From: Streptomyces typhae
Lineage (GTDB): Bacteria; Actinomycetota; Actinomycetes; Streptomycetales; Streptomycetaceae
Reading direction: 5' to 3'
Length of the DNA: 64,000 bases
Assembly (NCBI RefSeq): GCF_009755605.1
Contig: NZ_WPNZ01000001.1
Location: forward strand, 186,001-250,000
Shown here: in pieces, positions 9,411-19,458 of the stretch
Numbering within the stretch: the stretch's first letter is position 1
Layout: each line of letters begins with the position of its first letter
Program-made: the position numbers and the translations under genes
Notes under the pieces: generated by a model
Databases searched by the model: none
Seen by the model: the letters and a program-made list of their open reading frames with translations, nothing else
Told to the model about the DNA's origin: nothing

Positions 9411-10373
9411 TCAGCGCAGCTTCGGGTCGAGGGCTTCGCGTACCGCGTCGCCGAGCATGATGAACGCCAGCACGGTGAGGCTGAGCATTCCGGCGGGGAA
9501 GATCAGTGTGTGTGGATTGTTCCGGATGTCGTTCGTGGCGTCGGAGATGTCCGCGCCCCAGGAAATGGCATCGTCACCGAAGCCGAGCCCGAGGTACGAC
9601 AGCGTCGACTCGGCCACGATGTAGGTGCCGAGCGCGATGGTCGCCACCACGATGACAGGCGCAACAGCGTTCGGCAGGACATGCCGGAACAGAATCCGCT
9701 TGGTGCCCGCGCCGAGCGCCTTGGCCGCCATCACATAGTCCGCGTGCTTGGTCGTGATGACCGCGCCGCGCATCACCCTCGCGATCTGTGTCCAGCCGAG
9801 GAAGGCCAGCGCGCCAGTGATCACCCACACGTTGCGGTTGGTGAAGGCGTTGAGCACCACCATCGCACCGAGCAGGAAGGGGATGCCGAAGAACACGTCG
9901 GTGATCCGGGAGAGGAGGCTGTCCCAGAAGCCACCGAAGTAGCCCGCGAGCATGCCGACGAGGCCGCCGAACAGGGTGACGAGCAAGGTCACGCCGACGC
10001 CGACCATCACGGAGTTGCGAACACCGAAGACCGTGCGTGCGTAGATGCTGCGTCCCTGCCGGTCGTACCCGAACCAGTCCTCCTGGAAGAAGTGGGCAAG
10101 CTTGGGTTCACCCAGGAAGTGCTTCGTCAGGTCACCGCTGGCGGGGTCGGCGCTGGTGAACAGGCCGGGGAAGGCGGCCATGAGCAGGACCACGAGGATG
10201 AGCGCCGAGGAAATGATGAACAGTGGCCTGCGGCGCAAGTCCCGCCATGCGTCGCTCCAGAGGCTGCGAGCCCCATTCGCCTCGCCGCCGTCGAGCACCT
10301 TCCCGCCGGCTTGGGCCTCGGCGAGCACCACTTCCGGCTCGTCCACGGCCGGAGTCTTCGTAAGGTCAGGCAT
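9411..10373 (-). CDS. Oligopeptide ABC transporter permease, DppC/OppC type (operon 2)
   Basis: This 320-residue permease uses the ATG at 10371-10373 (MPDLTKTPAVDEPEVV), 8 bases inside the end of the DppB-type gene. The longer open frame upstream is a shadow of that gene. After a roughly 45-residue cytoplasmic lead comes helix 1 (FIISSALILVVLLMAAF). A periplasmic loop with SADPASGDL follows, then the permease core with EAA loop AKALGAGTKRILFRH and the DppC tail EALDPKLR. It pairs with 10366-11295 to form the channel. Confidence 0.92.
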   Translation of the reverse strand: MPDLTKTPAVDEPEVVLAEAQAGGKVLDGGEANGARSLWSDAWRDLRRRPLFIISSALILVVLLMAAFPGLFTSADPASGDLTKHFLGEPKLAHFFQEDWFGYDRQGRSIYARTVFGVRNSVMVGVGVTLLVTLFGGLVGMLAGYFGGFWDSLLSRITDVFFGIPFLLGAMVVLNAFTNRNVWVITGALAFLGWTQIARVMRGAVITTKHADYVMAAKALGAGTKRILFRHVLPNAVAPVIVVATIALGTYIVAESTLSYLGLGFGDDAISWGADISDATNDIRNNPHTLIFPAGMLSLTVLAFIMLGDAVREALDPKLR

Positions 10374-11295
10374 AACGGATCCTCGGGTCCAGGACCGCGT
10401 AGAGCAGGTCGACGAGCAAGCTGGCGAGGAGGTACACGAGCACCAGGACCGTGACGACGCCGACGATGACCGCGCCCTCGCGCCGGGCGATGCCCTGGAA
10501 GAGCAGGTTTCCCACACCGGTCACGTTGAAGATGCCCTCGGTGATCACCGCACCGCCCATCAGGGCACCGATATCCGTGCCGAGGTACGTGACCACGGGG
10601 ATCAGGGAGTTGCGCAACAGGTGTCTGCTGACGATACGCCGCCGCGGCAAGCCCTTGGCAACCGCGGTCCGTATGTAGTCGGCTGACCGGTTCTCCTTGA
10701 TGGAGGTACGGGTCAGGCGCGCAACGTAGGCCAGGCCCACCAGACCCAGGACGAGCGCCGGCAGAATCAACTGCTCAAGGTTCTCCGAGTCCTGCACCGT
10801 GGGTTTCACCCAGCCCAGCTCATTACCGAAGACGAGCTGAAGTCCACGCCCGAACACGAAGATCGGGATGGAGATCACGAGCAGGGTGAACATCGTCACG
10901 GTGGTGTCGATGATCCGCCCACGCCGGATGCCCGCGATCACGCCCAGCGTGATGCCGACCACCAGCTCGAACGTCCACGCCATCGCGGCGAGCCGCATCG
11001 ACACCGGGAACGCCTGCGTGATCTCGTCCAGGATGGGCCGGTTGCCGGCGATGGTCTTGCCGAAGTCGCCCTGGAACAGACCCTTCATGTAGTGCAGGTA
11101 CTGCTCCCAGAGGGGCAGGTCCAGACCCCGGTCGTGCTTGATCTGCGCGACCTGTGCCGGGTCCGGCGGCTTGTCTCCCCACAGCGCCTTGACCGGGTCA
11201 CCGGGGAGGGCGTTCACCATCAGGAAGATCAGCAGGGTTGTCCCGATGAAGACCGGGATCATCTGGAGCAGTCGCCTCGCGACGTAACGCCCCAT
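10366..11295 (-). CDS. Oligopeptide ABC transporter permease, DppB/OppB type (operon 2)
   Basis: This 309-residue permease starts at the ATG 11293-11295 (MGRYVARRLLQMIPVF). GGAGG stands 7 bases upstream, and the in-frame ATG at 11311-11313 lies upstream of that ribosome site and is rejected. The family motif is LPGDPVKALWGDKPPDP; the Cys pair of the operon 1 homologue is absent. EAA loop: AVAKGLPRRRIVSRH. It is the first permease of the operon, 88 bases after the binding-protein stop, a longer gap than in operon 1. That leaves room for a hairpin that could set the receptor-to-permease ratio, but I see no clear one. Confidence 0.92.
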   Translation of the reverse strand: MGRYVARRLLQMIPVFIGTTLLIFLMVNALPGDPVKALWGDKPPDPAQVAQIKHDRGLDLPLWEQYLHYMKGLFQGDFGKTIAGNRPILDEITQAFPVSMRLAAMAWTFELVVGITLGVIAGIRRGRIIDTTVTMFTLLVISIPIFVFGRGLQLVFGNELGWVKPTVQDSENLEQLILPALVLGLVGLAYVARLTRTSIKENRSADYIRTAVAKGLPRRRIVSRHLLRNSLIPVVTYLGTDIGALMGGAVITEGIFNVTGVGNLLFQGIARREGAVIVGVVTVLVLVYLLASLLVDLLYAVLDPRIRYA

Positions 11296-11383
11296 AGTGG
11301 TGCCTCCGTCCATTGCGGAGCCGCCCGGAAGCGACGCCCGGGATCGCCGGGCGTCGCTTCGCGGTGCGGAACTCCGGCGACTG

Positions 11384-13006
11384 CTACTTCTCGAAGACCT
11401 CGACGTCGGACAGAACCGGGTCGCCCGCCTGGTCGAACTCGATCTTCTTCACGTTGTTCGAGTAGGCGGAGAGCGTCTTGTTGTACCAGAGCGGGATGCC
11501 CGGGAAGCTGTTGACCAGCTCCTTCTCGGCCTTCTGGTACAGCTCGGCGGACTCGTCGATGGTCTTGGCCTTGTCGGCCTCAGCGGTCAGCTCGTCGAAC
11601 TTCTTGTCCGAGAAGCCGCCCTTGTTGCCGTCGACGCCGGTGCCGTAGAGGTCGGCGAGGAAGTTGCCGTTGAACGGGTAGTCGAGCACCCAGCCGGAGC
11701 GGTACATCGACTTGACCTTCTTCTGGTCCCGGATCTCCGTGTCGGCCGCGAAGTCCGTCACCGCGTCGCCGGTGCACTTGACTCCGGTGGCCTTGGTGAT
11801 GGAGTTGCAGACCGCGACGACCCAGTCCTTGTGCGGCTGGTCGGCGTTGTACTGGATCTGGATCTTGTTGCCCGGGACACCGCCGCCGGCCTTGATCAGG
11901 TCCTTGGCGCCCTTCGGGTCGAACTTGCAGAACTTGCCACAGGCGTCGTCCTGGTAGCCCTTGACGCCCTTGGCGACCCAGCCGGTCGCGGACTCACGGG
12001 TGCCGTAGAACACCGTCTTGGCGATGGTGTCGCGGTCGATCGCCATCGACAGGCCCTGGAGGACCTTGATGTCGGTCTTCTTCCACTGCGGCGTGTAGAA
12101 GGCGAAGTTGACCGTGTTCAGCGCCGAGTAGTCGGAGACGATCGCGCGGTCACCGAAGTCGTTCTTGAAGTTGGCGAGCTCGCTGTTCGGCACGATCGGC
12201 ATCGTGTCGACGTTGTCCGACTTCAGGTCGGCGTAGGCCGCGGTGTCCTTGGTGTACGCCTTGAAGTCGATGCCGCCGTTCTTCGGCTTGTCCTCGCCCT
12301 TGTAGCCGGGCCAGGTGCGCACCGAGATCAGCTTCTTGCGGTCCCACTTGGCGAACTTGTAGGGACCGTTGCCGACCGGGGCCTCGCCGTACTTCTTCGG
12401 GTCCTTCAGGGCGGCCGCGGGCAGCGGGAAGAAGGGCTTGTAGACCAGCTTGTACTGGTAGTACGGGATGCCGTTCTTCAGCGTGATGGTGAAGGTGTTC
12501 TCGTCGACGACCTTCAGACCGGACATGGCCTTCTTCTTGGCCTTGCCCTTCTCCGGGTGGACGTCGTCGTAGCCGACGATGTCGCGGTACCAGGCACTGT
12601 TCTGCTGGCCGTTCGCCGGGTCGGCGGCCCAGTTCCACGCGTCGACGTAGGACTTGGCGTTGACGGGCGTGTTGTCGTGGAACTTCCAGCCCGGCTTCAG
12701 CTTGACGGTCCACACCTTGTTCGTCTTGTCGGGCGTGACCGACTCGGCGTTCTCATAGGTGATGTTGCCCTGCTTGTCGTAGTGGACAAGCCCCGTGAAG
12801 AGGGCGTCGATGACGACGCTGCCGTACGCCTCCATGGTGTTGGACGGCTGCAGCAGGTTCTGCGGCTCACCGTTGGCGTAGCTGACGATCCCCTTGGGGT
12901 CGACCTTGCCGCTGCCCTTGTCATCGTCGCCGCCGCCGCAGGCAGTAGCGGTCAGCGCCACAACACCGGCTATGGCGACCCACTTGGCGCTCTTGGCACC
13001 ACGCAT
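11384..13006 (-). CDS. Oligopeptide ABC transporter substrate-binding lipoprotein (operon 2, BldKB-like)
   Basis: This 540-residue lipoprotein starts at the ATG 13004-13006, with AGGAGG at 13013-13018. An in-frame ATG at 13021 lies upstream of that ribosome site. The signal peptide MRGAKSAKWVAIAGVVALTA ends in ATAC, giving a lipidated Cys before GGGDDDKGSG. The SBP_bac_5 domain has APVGNGPY, a CGKFC cysteine pair and a PLWY motif near the C-terminus. Gene order receptor-permease-permease-ATPase-ATPase resembles the bldK locus as I recall it from S. griseus. If orthologous, it binds a peptide or peptide-like signal controlling aerial mycelium formation. The specific ligand cannot be inferred from sequence. 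Confidence 0.9.
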   Translation of the reverse strand: MRGAKSAKWVAIAGVVALTATACGGGDDDKGSGKVDPKGIVSYANGEPQNLLQPSNTMEAYGSVVIDALFTGLVHYDKQGNITYENAESVTPDKTNKVWTVKLKPGWKFHDNTPVNAKSYVDAWNWAADPANGQQNSAWYRDIVGYDDVHPEKGKAKKKAMSGLKVVDENTFTITLKNGIPYYQYKLVYKPFFPLPAAALKDPKKYGEAPVGNGPYKFAKWDRKKLISVRTWPGYKGEDKPKNGGIDFKAYTKDTAAYADLKSDNVDTMPIVPNSELANFKNDFGDRAIVSDYSALNTVNFAFYTPQWKKTDIKVLQGLSMAIDRDTIAKTVFYGTRESATGWVAKGVKGYQDDACGKFCKFDPKGAKDLIKAGGGVPGNKIQIQYNADQPHKDWVVAVCNSITKATGVKCTGDAVTDFAADTEIRDQKKVKSMYRSGWVLDYPFNGNFLADLYGTGVDGNKGGFSDKKFDELTAEADKAKTIDESAELYQKAEKELVNSFPGIPLWYNKTLSAYSNNVKKIEFDQAGDPVLSDVEVFEK

Positions 13007-13137
13007 GGGGTTCCTCCTCATGAGTCCACTTGTTCACTACAAGAGGGGGTACGAGAGACCGTGCCGACACCCCTGACGGCGAAGATCGAGTACCCCAGTG
13101 TGCTCGTGAGTCGGCGCTCCCCACAGCGCGTGACCCA

Positions 13138-13161
13138 TTGACCCGAGCTATACGCGGTCAA
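13138..13161. promoter_or_regulatory. Candidate operator upstream of operon 2
   Basis: TTGACC (13138-13143) and GGTCAA (13156-13161) form a perfect 6-base inverted repeat with a 12-base spacer. It lies 132-155 bases upstream of the binding-protein start, in an AT-richer stretch that must carry the operon 2 promoter. The minus-strand TTGACC could also be a -35 element, but I find no convincing -10. This is a prediction only. Confidence 0.3.
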
Positions 13162-13412
13162 CTATTAGCCATGAGGTACGGCCCGACCACACCCTTTTGG
13201 TCTCGGTTCAATCACACCTGGCCCGTACAACTTCCAAAATCCGGACAAACCGATCCTAGATAGATGGTTGCGAAACGGACGTGTTACACATCTAACGGTC
13301 AGTTGAGTCCGTATACCGGACAGATCGGCAGCGAAAACCGGTTGCCGCGAGGACGTTGATGTCTCCCGGTGCGTATGGGCCGAAGCTCACCGTAGCGCCC
13401 CCACCGACACGA

Positions 13413-13456
13413 GAGGCCGGATTCCCGCACTCCGGAGAGTGCGGGAATCCGGCCTC
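13413..13456. terminator. Strong hairpin terminator downstream of typA
   Basis: The arms 13413-13432 and 13437-13456 are perfectly complementary over 20 bases with a CGGA loop. The hairpin lies 95 bases beyond the typA stop on the minus strand and insulates the operon 2 promoter region from typA transcription. The rest of 13007-13550 holds no gene I can support. Confidence 0.88.
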
Positions 13457-13550
13457 AGGGGCCTCAGGGGCCCGCAGGAGTACCGCTGGGCGCCGACAGT
13501 GCCCTCAAGGGCACCTTCCGGTGCCCCGGGCGTCCGACGGCGCCGCGGGC

Positions 13551-15458
<1,908 letters not shown>

Positions 15459-15600
15459 GCGAGGTGCGCTTCTCCCGGGAGGCTTGGACGGCGGCGCGTA
15501 CGTCCATTTCGTACGCGTGCCCTGCCGGGCAGACGTGCCACGGCCTTACCCCATCCTACGGTGCCCCGCCGGAAGTGCCTCGCCGGGGCCCGGCTCACCC

Positions 15601-18213
15601 TCAGTCGCCGGACGGGCTCCCTCCCGTCTTCGCGCTCGCCCTCAGGAAGCCGATGTCCTGGTAGACGGGGGTCTGGAAGCCGAAGGCACCCACGTTGGCG
15701 AGGTTCGGGCGGGCGGCGACGAGCTGGGGCCGCTGGTAGAGGGGAATGGACCCGGCCGCAGCCCAGATCCGGGCGTCGGCCTTCTTCACCAGGGACCGGT
15801 TCTCGTCCTCGTCCAGCTCCCCCAGAGCCTGCTCGAACAGTTGATCGATATGATCGGTGCCGACGCGGGTGTAGTTCTGCTCGACGTTCAGGGAGCCGTC
15901 CGCCGCGGGGACCGGCTTGGCGAAGATCGGGCGGGCGTCGGTGGCGGGGAAGGCGGAGGCGGGCCAGGAGTAGAGCGCGAGGTCGTACTGGCCGGACGCG
16001 ACGTGGTCCTTGAAGTAGCTCTCGTCGGCGACCTTGGAGATCTCCGTACGGACCCCGATGCGCTGCAACATCCGCGAGATGCGGTCCGCGACACCGCGCA
16101 GCGGCTCCGAGCCCGCGCCGGAGGGCAGCACGAAGCGGAGGGTGAGCGGCTTGCCGTCCTTGGCGAGGGGGCCGGCGGCGGGCTTCACGCCCTTCGGGGT
16201 GGTGCCCTTCGGGGCGGAGGTTCCCTTGGGGGCGAGGGTTCCCTTGGGGGCGTAGGCGCCCGGGGCTCCGCCCTGGGCCTGCTTCTCGGCCTGCTTGTCG
16301 GCCCTGGCTTCCGCTCTCGCCTTCTTCGACTTCCCGCCGGGGTCCTTCTTGTACTCCTTGTCGGCTTCGCGCCGGGCACCGAGGGCGTCGGCCTGCCGGA
16401 GCAGGACGGACTGCTGGTAGGCGGCGGCGCGGTCGGGGGAGAGCGCGGGGGTGGCGGTGCCGCCCGGCTTGTTGTCGTCTTCGCCGACGATGTAGGTGCC
16501 GTCGTCGGAGCCGGAACCGGAGCCGGAGCCGGAGTTCGACTCGGAGCCGGAGTCCGAATCGGACTCGGAGCCGGACTCGGACCGGGAGCCGGAGTCGGAG
16601 TCGGAATCGGAGTCGGACCGGGAGCCGGAGCCAGACTCGGACCGGGAGCCGGACTCGGAACCGGACTCGGACTCGGAACCGGACTCGGACTCGGAACCGG
16701 ACTCGGACTCGGACCGCGAGCCGGAGCCGGACTCCGACCTGGTCCTCGATCCGGCCTCGCCCCCCGCCGCCTCCTCCCCTTCTTCCTTACCGCCCCTCTC
16801 CTTGTCCCTCTCCTTGTCCTCCTCCTTCGCCCCCTTCTCCGTGACGGCGGTGGGCGTCCAGCCCGCGTCGGCGAGGAGGGCGCGGGCCTCGGCGGCGTCC
16901 TGGTCGCCGAGTGCGCCGCTGTTGTCGGCGTACGCCTCCTGTCCGGCGAGCGCGAGGTGGCTGCCGACGGGCTCTGCGGGCAGGCCCAGCGGCTTCAGAA
17001 CCGTTTCCGCGAGTTCGCCGCGGTCCAGGGCGCGGGCGACGGCGCGGCGCACCCGGTCGTCGGCGAGGGGGCCTTCGGAGCCGTTGAGGGCGAGCTGGGT
17101 GTAGGCGGGTTCGAGGGACTTGCGGACCACGTAGCCGCGCAGGCCCGTCTGCTGCTCGGCATACTTGGCGACGGCCTTGCGGGCCTTCTTGCGGGCGCGC
17201 TGCTCGGTGTCCGCGGCCTCCTCGTCGGAGCCGTGCGCGATCGCCCAGGAGCGCAGGGCCCTCGCGGGCGTGAGCTGCGCGCCGGGTCCGTGCGCGAGTG
17301 CGCCCGGGGCGTCCTTGTCGCGGGCGGCGAGGGCGATGCGGCTCGCCTCGGCGGCGTCGATGTCGGCGAGGTCGACGCGGCCTTCGGCGAGGGCGGCGGC
17401 GCGCCGGTCACGCGGTACGGAGCGCAGGATCAGCTTGTCGAGCTTGGCGGGGCTGCCCCACCAGCGCGGGTTCCGCTGGAGGGTGATCCGGCCCGCGGAG
17501 CGGTCGACACCCTTCAGGACGAAGGGGCCCGCGGTGACCTTGAGCTTGGTGCGCGCGCCGTCGTTGAAGGAGTCGGGGGTGGCCATGACCTCCTTCGGGT
17601 AGAGCGGGGAGAACAGCGACCGCCAGTCCGCGTAGGGCTTGTCGAAGGTGACGCGGACCTCCAGGTTGTTGGCGCCGCGTTCGATCTTGCCGATGCGGTC
17701 GTAGCCCGCGTTGCGGGCGGTCCAGTACGCGCTGTCCTTCCCGGACAGGGCGCGCCACTGGGCGGCGAAGTCGTCGGCGCCGATCTCGCGGCCGTTGCCC
17801 CAGACCGCCTGCTGGTTCAGCTTGTAGAGCACGACCTGGCGGGGTGCGCGCTCGACGACCTCCGCGGACTCCAGGAAGTCGGGGTTGCGCTGGGGTCTGC
17901 CCTGCGCGTCGGTGCGGTACATCGACGGCAGGACGGCGCCCGCGACGCGGGTGGTGGTGGCGTCGGCGTCGGACTGGAAGGAGTTGAAGGTCTCGGGGAG
18001 CGTGTCGACGGCCCACTTCATGGTGGAGCCGTCGGCGATCCGGTCCCGGGCTGCGGGGGCGATGTCCTGCCCGGCCGCCGGGGTGCTCGGCTCGTCGCCC
18101 GCGCCGCAGCCGGTGAGGGCGGGCAGCGCGAGGACTCCGGCGGCGAGGAACACGGCGGAGCGGGCCGTGGCCGCCGGGCGGACCGGTCGCGGCCTGGCGC
18201 GGTCGTGGGGCAT
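15601..18213 (-). CDS. Orphan peptide-binding lipoprotein (SBP_bac_5) with a very large low-complexity insert
   Basis: This 870-residue protein starts at the ATG 18211-18213, with GGAGG upstream. The frame continues upstream without a signal sequence. The signal peptide ends LPALTGC, a lipobox with lipidated Cys. The fold is that of oligopeptide-binding proteins (MKWAVDTLPETFNSFQSD opening, QQAVWGNGREIGADDF, final PLYQRPQ). However, about 230 residues (roughly 455-688) are inserted between LLADAGWTPT and KPLTLRFVLP. The insert begins Lys/Glu-rich, passes through a long Ser-Gly, Ser-Glu and Ser-Arg repeat (about 487-571), then a charged linker and an APKGT repeat (about 651-677). No permease or ATPase genes adjoin, so it must share another transporter or act as a sensor. 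Normal relatives are 540-600 residues long. Confidence 0.88.
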   Translation of the reverse strand: MPHDRARPRPVRPAATARSAVFLAAGVLALPALTGCGAGDEPSTPAAGQDIAPAARDRIADGSTMKWAVDTLPETFNSFQSDADATTTRVAGAVLPSMYRTDAQGRPQRNPDFLESAEVVERAPRQVVLYKLNQQAVWGNGREIGADDFAAQWRALSGKDSAYWTARNAGYDRIGKIERGANNLEVRVTFDKPYADWRSLFSPLYPKEVMATPDSFNDGARTKLKVTAGPFVLKGVDRSAGRITLQRNPRWWGSPAKLDKLILRSVPRDRRAAALAEGRVDLADIDAAEASRIALAARDKDAPGALAHGPGAQLTPARALRSWAIAHGSDEEAADTEQRARKKARKAVAKYAEQQTGLRGYVVRKSLEPAYTQLALNGSEGPLADDRVRRAVARALDRGELAETVLKPLGLPAEPVGSHLALAGQEAYADNSGALGDQDAAEARALLADAGWTPTAVTEKGAKEEDKERDKERGGKEEGEEAAGGEAGSRTRSESGSGSRSESESGSESESGSESESGSESGSRSESGSGSRSDSDSDSDSGSRSESGSESDSDSGSESNSGSGSGSGSDDGTYIVGEDDNKPGGTATPALSPDRAAAYQQSVLLRQADALGARREADKEYKKDPGGKSKKARAEARADKQAEKQAQGGAPGAYAPKGTLAPKGTSAPKGTTPKGVKPAAGPLAKDGKPLTLRFVLPSGAGSEPLRGVADRISRMLQRIGVRTEISKVADESYFKDHVASGQYDLALYSWPASAFPATDARPIFAKPVPAADGSLNVEQNYTRVGTDHIDQLFEQALGELDEDENRSLVKKADARIWAAAGSIPLYQRPQLVAARPNLANVGAFGFQTPVYQDIGFLRASAKTGGSPSGD

Positions 18214-18540
18214 GACGGATACCTCCGAGTACTGGCACGCCATGTGCCGGCGCGCGTCAGGCGTGTGCGCCTTGTGCACGTTTGGCGGCATTGCGGGGAA
18301 ATATGGAGTTGATCACACCTATTGCTTCCACTGAAGGGGACGGGGTGGTGGGGGCGGGGGCGACACGGCGGCTCCGGGGGCGGAAGCCACCCGTGCGGCG
18401 GAACAACCCCGGGGGCGGGGGTCCCTCTCGGGGTGGATCCCCGGGGGCGGGGGGCCGTCCCCTGCGGGCCCTGCGGGGGGCTGTCGAAGGGCCGGGCCGG
18501 GGTACGCCCACGCGGCGACCGGCGCAGTCACGCACCGCAG

Positions 18541-18710
18541 ATCGCGCTCCGCGCTCGACCTCAATTGCCGGACAGGCTTTCCCCCACCACGCACCCGCCC
18601 AGGGCGCAGGTGGGCACAGCGAACATCGGAGGACGCGCTCGCGTCGCAAACTCGCCCCGCCCAGCACCCACCCAGCCCGTCCGGCGCTTGAGGACGAGCG
18701 CGGAGCGCGA
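18541..18710. repeat. Dispersed intergenic inverted repeat, second copy
   Basis: The left arm 18541-18578 and right arm 18673-18710 are complementary over 38 bases with about four mismatches, enclosing a 94-base loop. The arms contain the CTCAA...GCCGGAC words also seen in the hairpin at 311-430, so the two belong to one intergenic repeat type. It may act as a terminator or be a relic of a small mobile repeat. Confidence 0.55.
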
Positions 18711-18857
18711 TGGGCGGAGCGCGATGGGCGGCGCGCGATGGGCGGCGCGCGATGGGCGGCGCGCGATGGGCGGAACGGCGGGTGTCGCGGTCACGGGCGG
18801 GTGGGTGGGTGGATGGATGGATGGATGGGTGGATGGGTGGATGGGTGGATGGGTTGG
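18708..18857. repeat. Two adjacent simple tandem arrays (14-base and 4/8-base units)
   Basis: The unit GATGGGCGGCGCGC recurs at 18708, 18722, 18736, 18750 and 18764 with a 14-base period. From about 18799 to 18857 the sequence is a near-perfect array of GGAT and GGGTGGAT. Both arrays directly overlie the region upstream of the sdh cluster and are open in all plus frames, which produces spurious repetitive reading frames. Confidence 0.8.
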
Positions 18858-19077
18858 TGCGGGGTCGCGGCGGGAGCCCGGCCAGGGCGAAGGCGGGGCC
18901 CGACCGGCGCCGCCCCGCCCCGCCGAGGGGCGCACCCCCGCAATGAGAGCGCCCCCGAAGGGGGCGAATCGCCGCACATGGCTTCCCAACCGGGATGTGA
19001 CGCGCGACACTCGCAGGCGCATGAGCGTTTTGCGTGAGCGCAGCCACCGCACCCGCACCCCGAAGCGAGGGCAAGTC

Positions 19078-19380
19078 ATGGCTCTGCACGACGATCTGAC
19101 GGCCATTCAGCACTGTGTGGACGAACTCGTCCGCACGGTGGGCAGAGTCGAACAGCGGTCCGGCACCGAGCTGGCCGGCGTCGACTTCCGCCGGGTCCGC
19201 ATGGACACCGACCATCTGCGCGAGAGCGTCGCCCTGCTGCGCGCCGCCGCCACGGCCCCGCCCGCGCGCCCGGAAGCCCGGCCCGACCTCGTCACCATCC
19301 CCGACACGCCGTACGACCGGTCGCTGTGGACGGATTCGGACGACGAGGGCCTGGGCGCCCGCGACCGGCACGCACCGTAG
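19078..19380 (+). CDS. Small conserved-looking protein of unknown function upstream of sdh
   Basis: This 100-residue acidic protein starts at the ATG 19078, with a GAGGG sequence about 8 bases upstream. The first two thirds (ALHDDLTAIQHCVDELV ... MDTDHLRESVALLRAAA) have a heptad-like pattern suggesting two amphipathic helices. The tail is Pro-rich and then Asp-rich (YDRSLWTDSDDEGLG). I see no signal peptide or known domain. It precedes the membrane subunit of the succinate dehydrogenase by 78 bases on the same strand and may be co-transcribed, but a role in the complex is unproven. Codon usage is typical of a real gene here. Confidence 0.65.
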   Translation: MALHDDLTAIQHCVDELVRTVGRVEQRSGTELAGVDFRRVRMDTDHLRESVALLRAAATAPPARPEARPDLVTIPDTPYDRSLWTDSDDEGLGARDRHAP

Positions 19381-19458
19381 GCCGGACCACCGAAGAGCAA
19401 GGCGCAAGGCACGGCCTCGTTGCAACGACCCGCACGTCGACGAAGGAGTGGAGCCTCG

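Larger units (their letters stand above)
18214..19077. other. 864-base intergenic region with hairpin and simple-sequence repeats
   Basis: Between the divergent orphan lipoprotein and the sdh-associated small gene there is no open frame with coding character that I trust. The region contains, in order, a likely lipoprotein promoter area near 18230-18330 (the only AT-rich patch), a G-rich stretch, a 38-base inverted repeat (18541-18578 with 18673-18710), a 14-base tandem repeat, and a GGAT/GGGTGGAT array. The sdh promoter probably lies after 18960. No hexamers are convincing. Confidence 0.5.

Noticed and set aside
18322..19380. Longer form of the small sdh-leading gene starting in the repeat arrays
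   Set aside because: The upstream part is encoded by GGAT and 14-base repeats (WMDGWMGGW-like) with no ribosome site. The ATG at 19078 is better.
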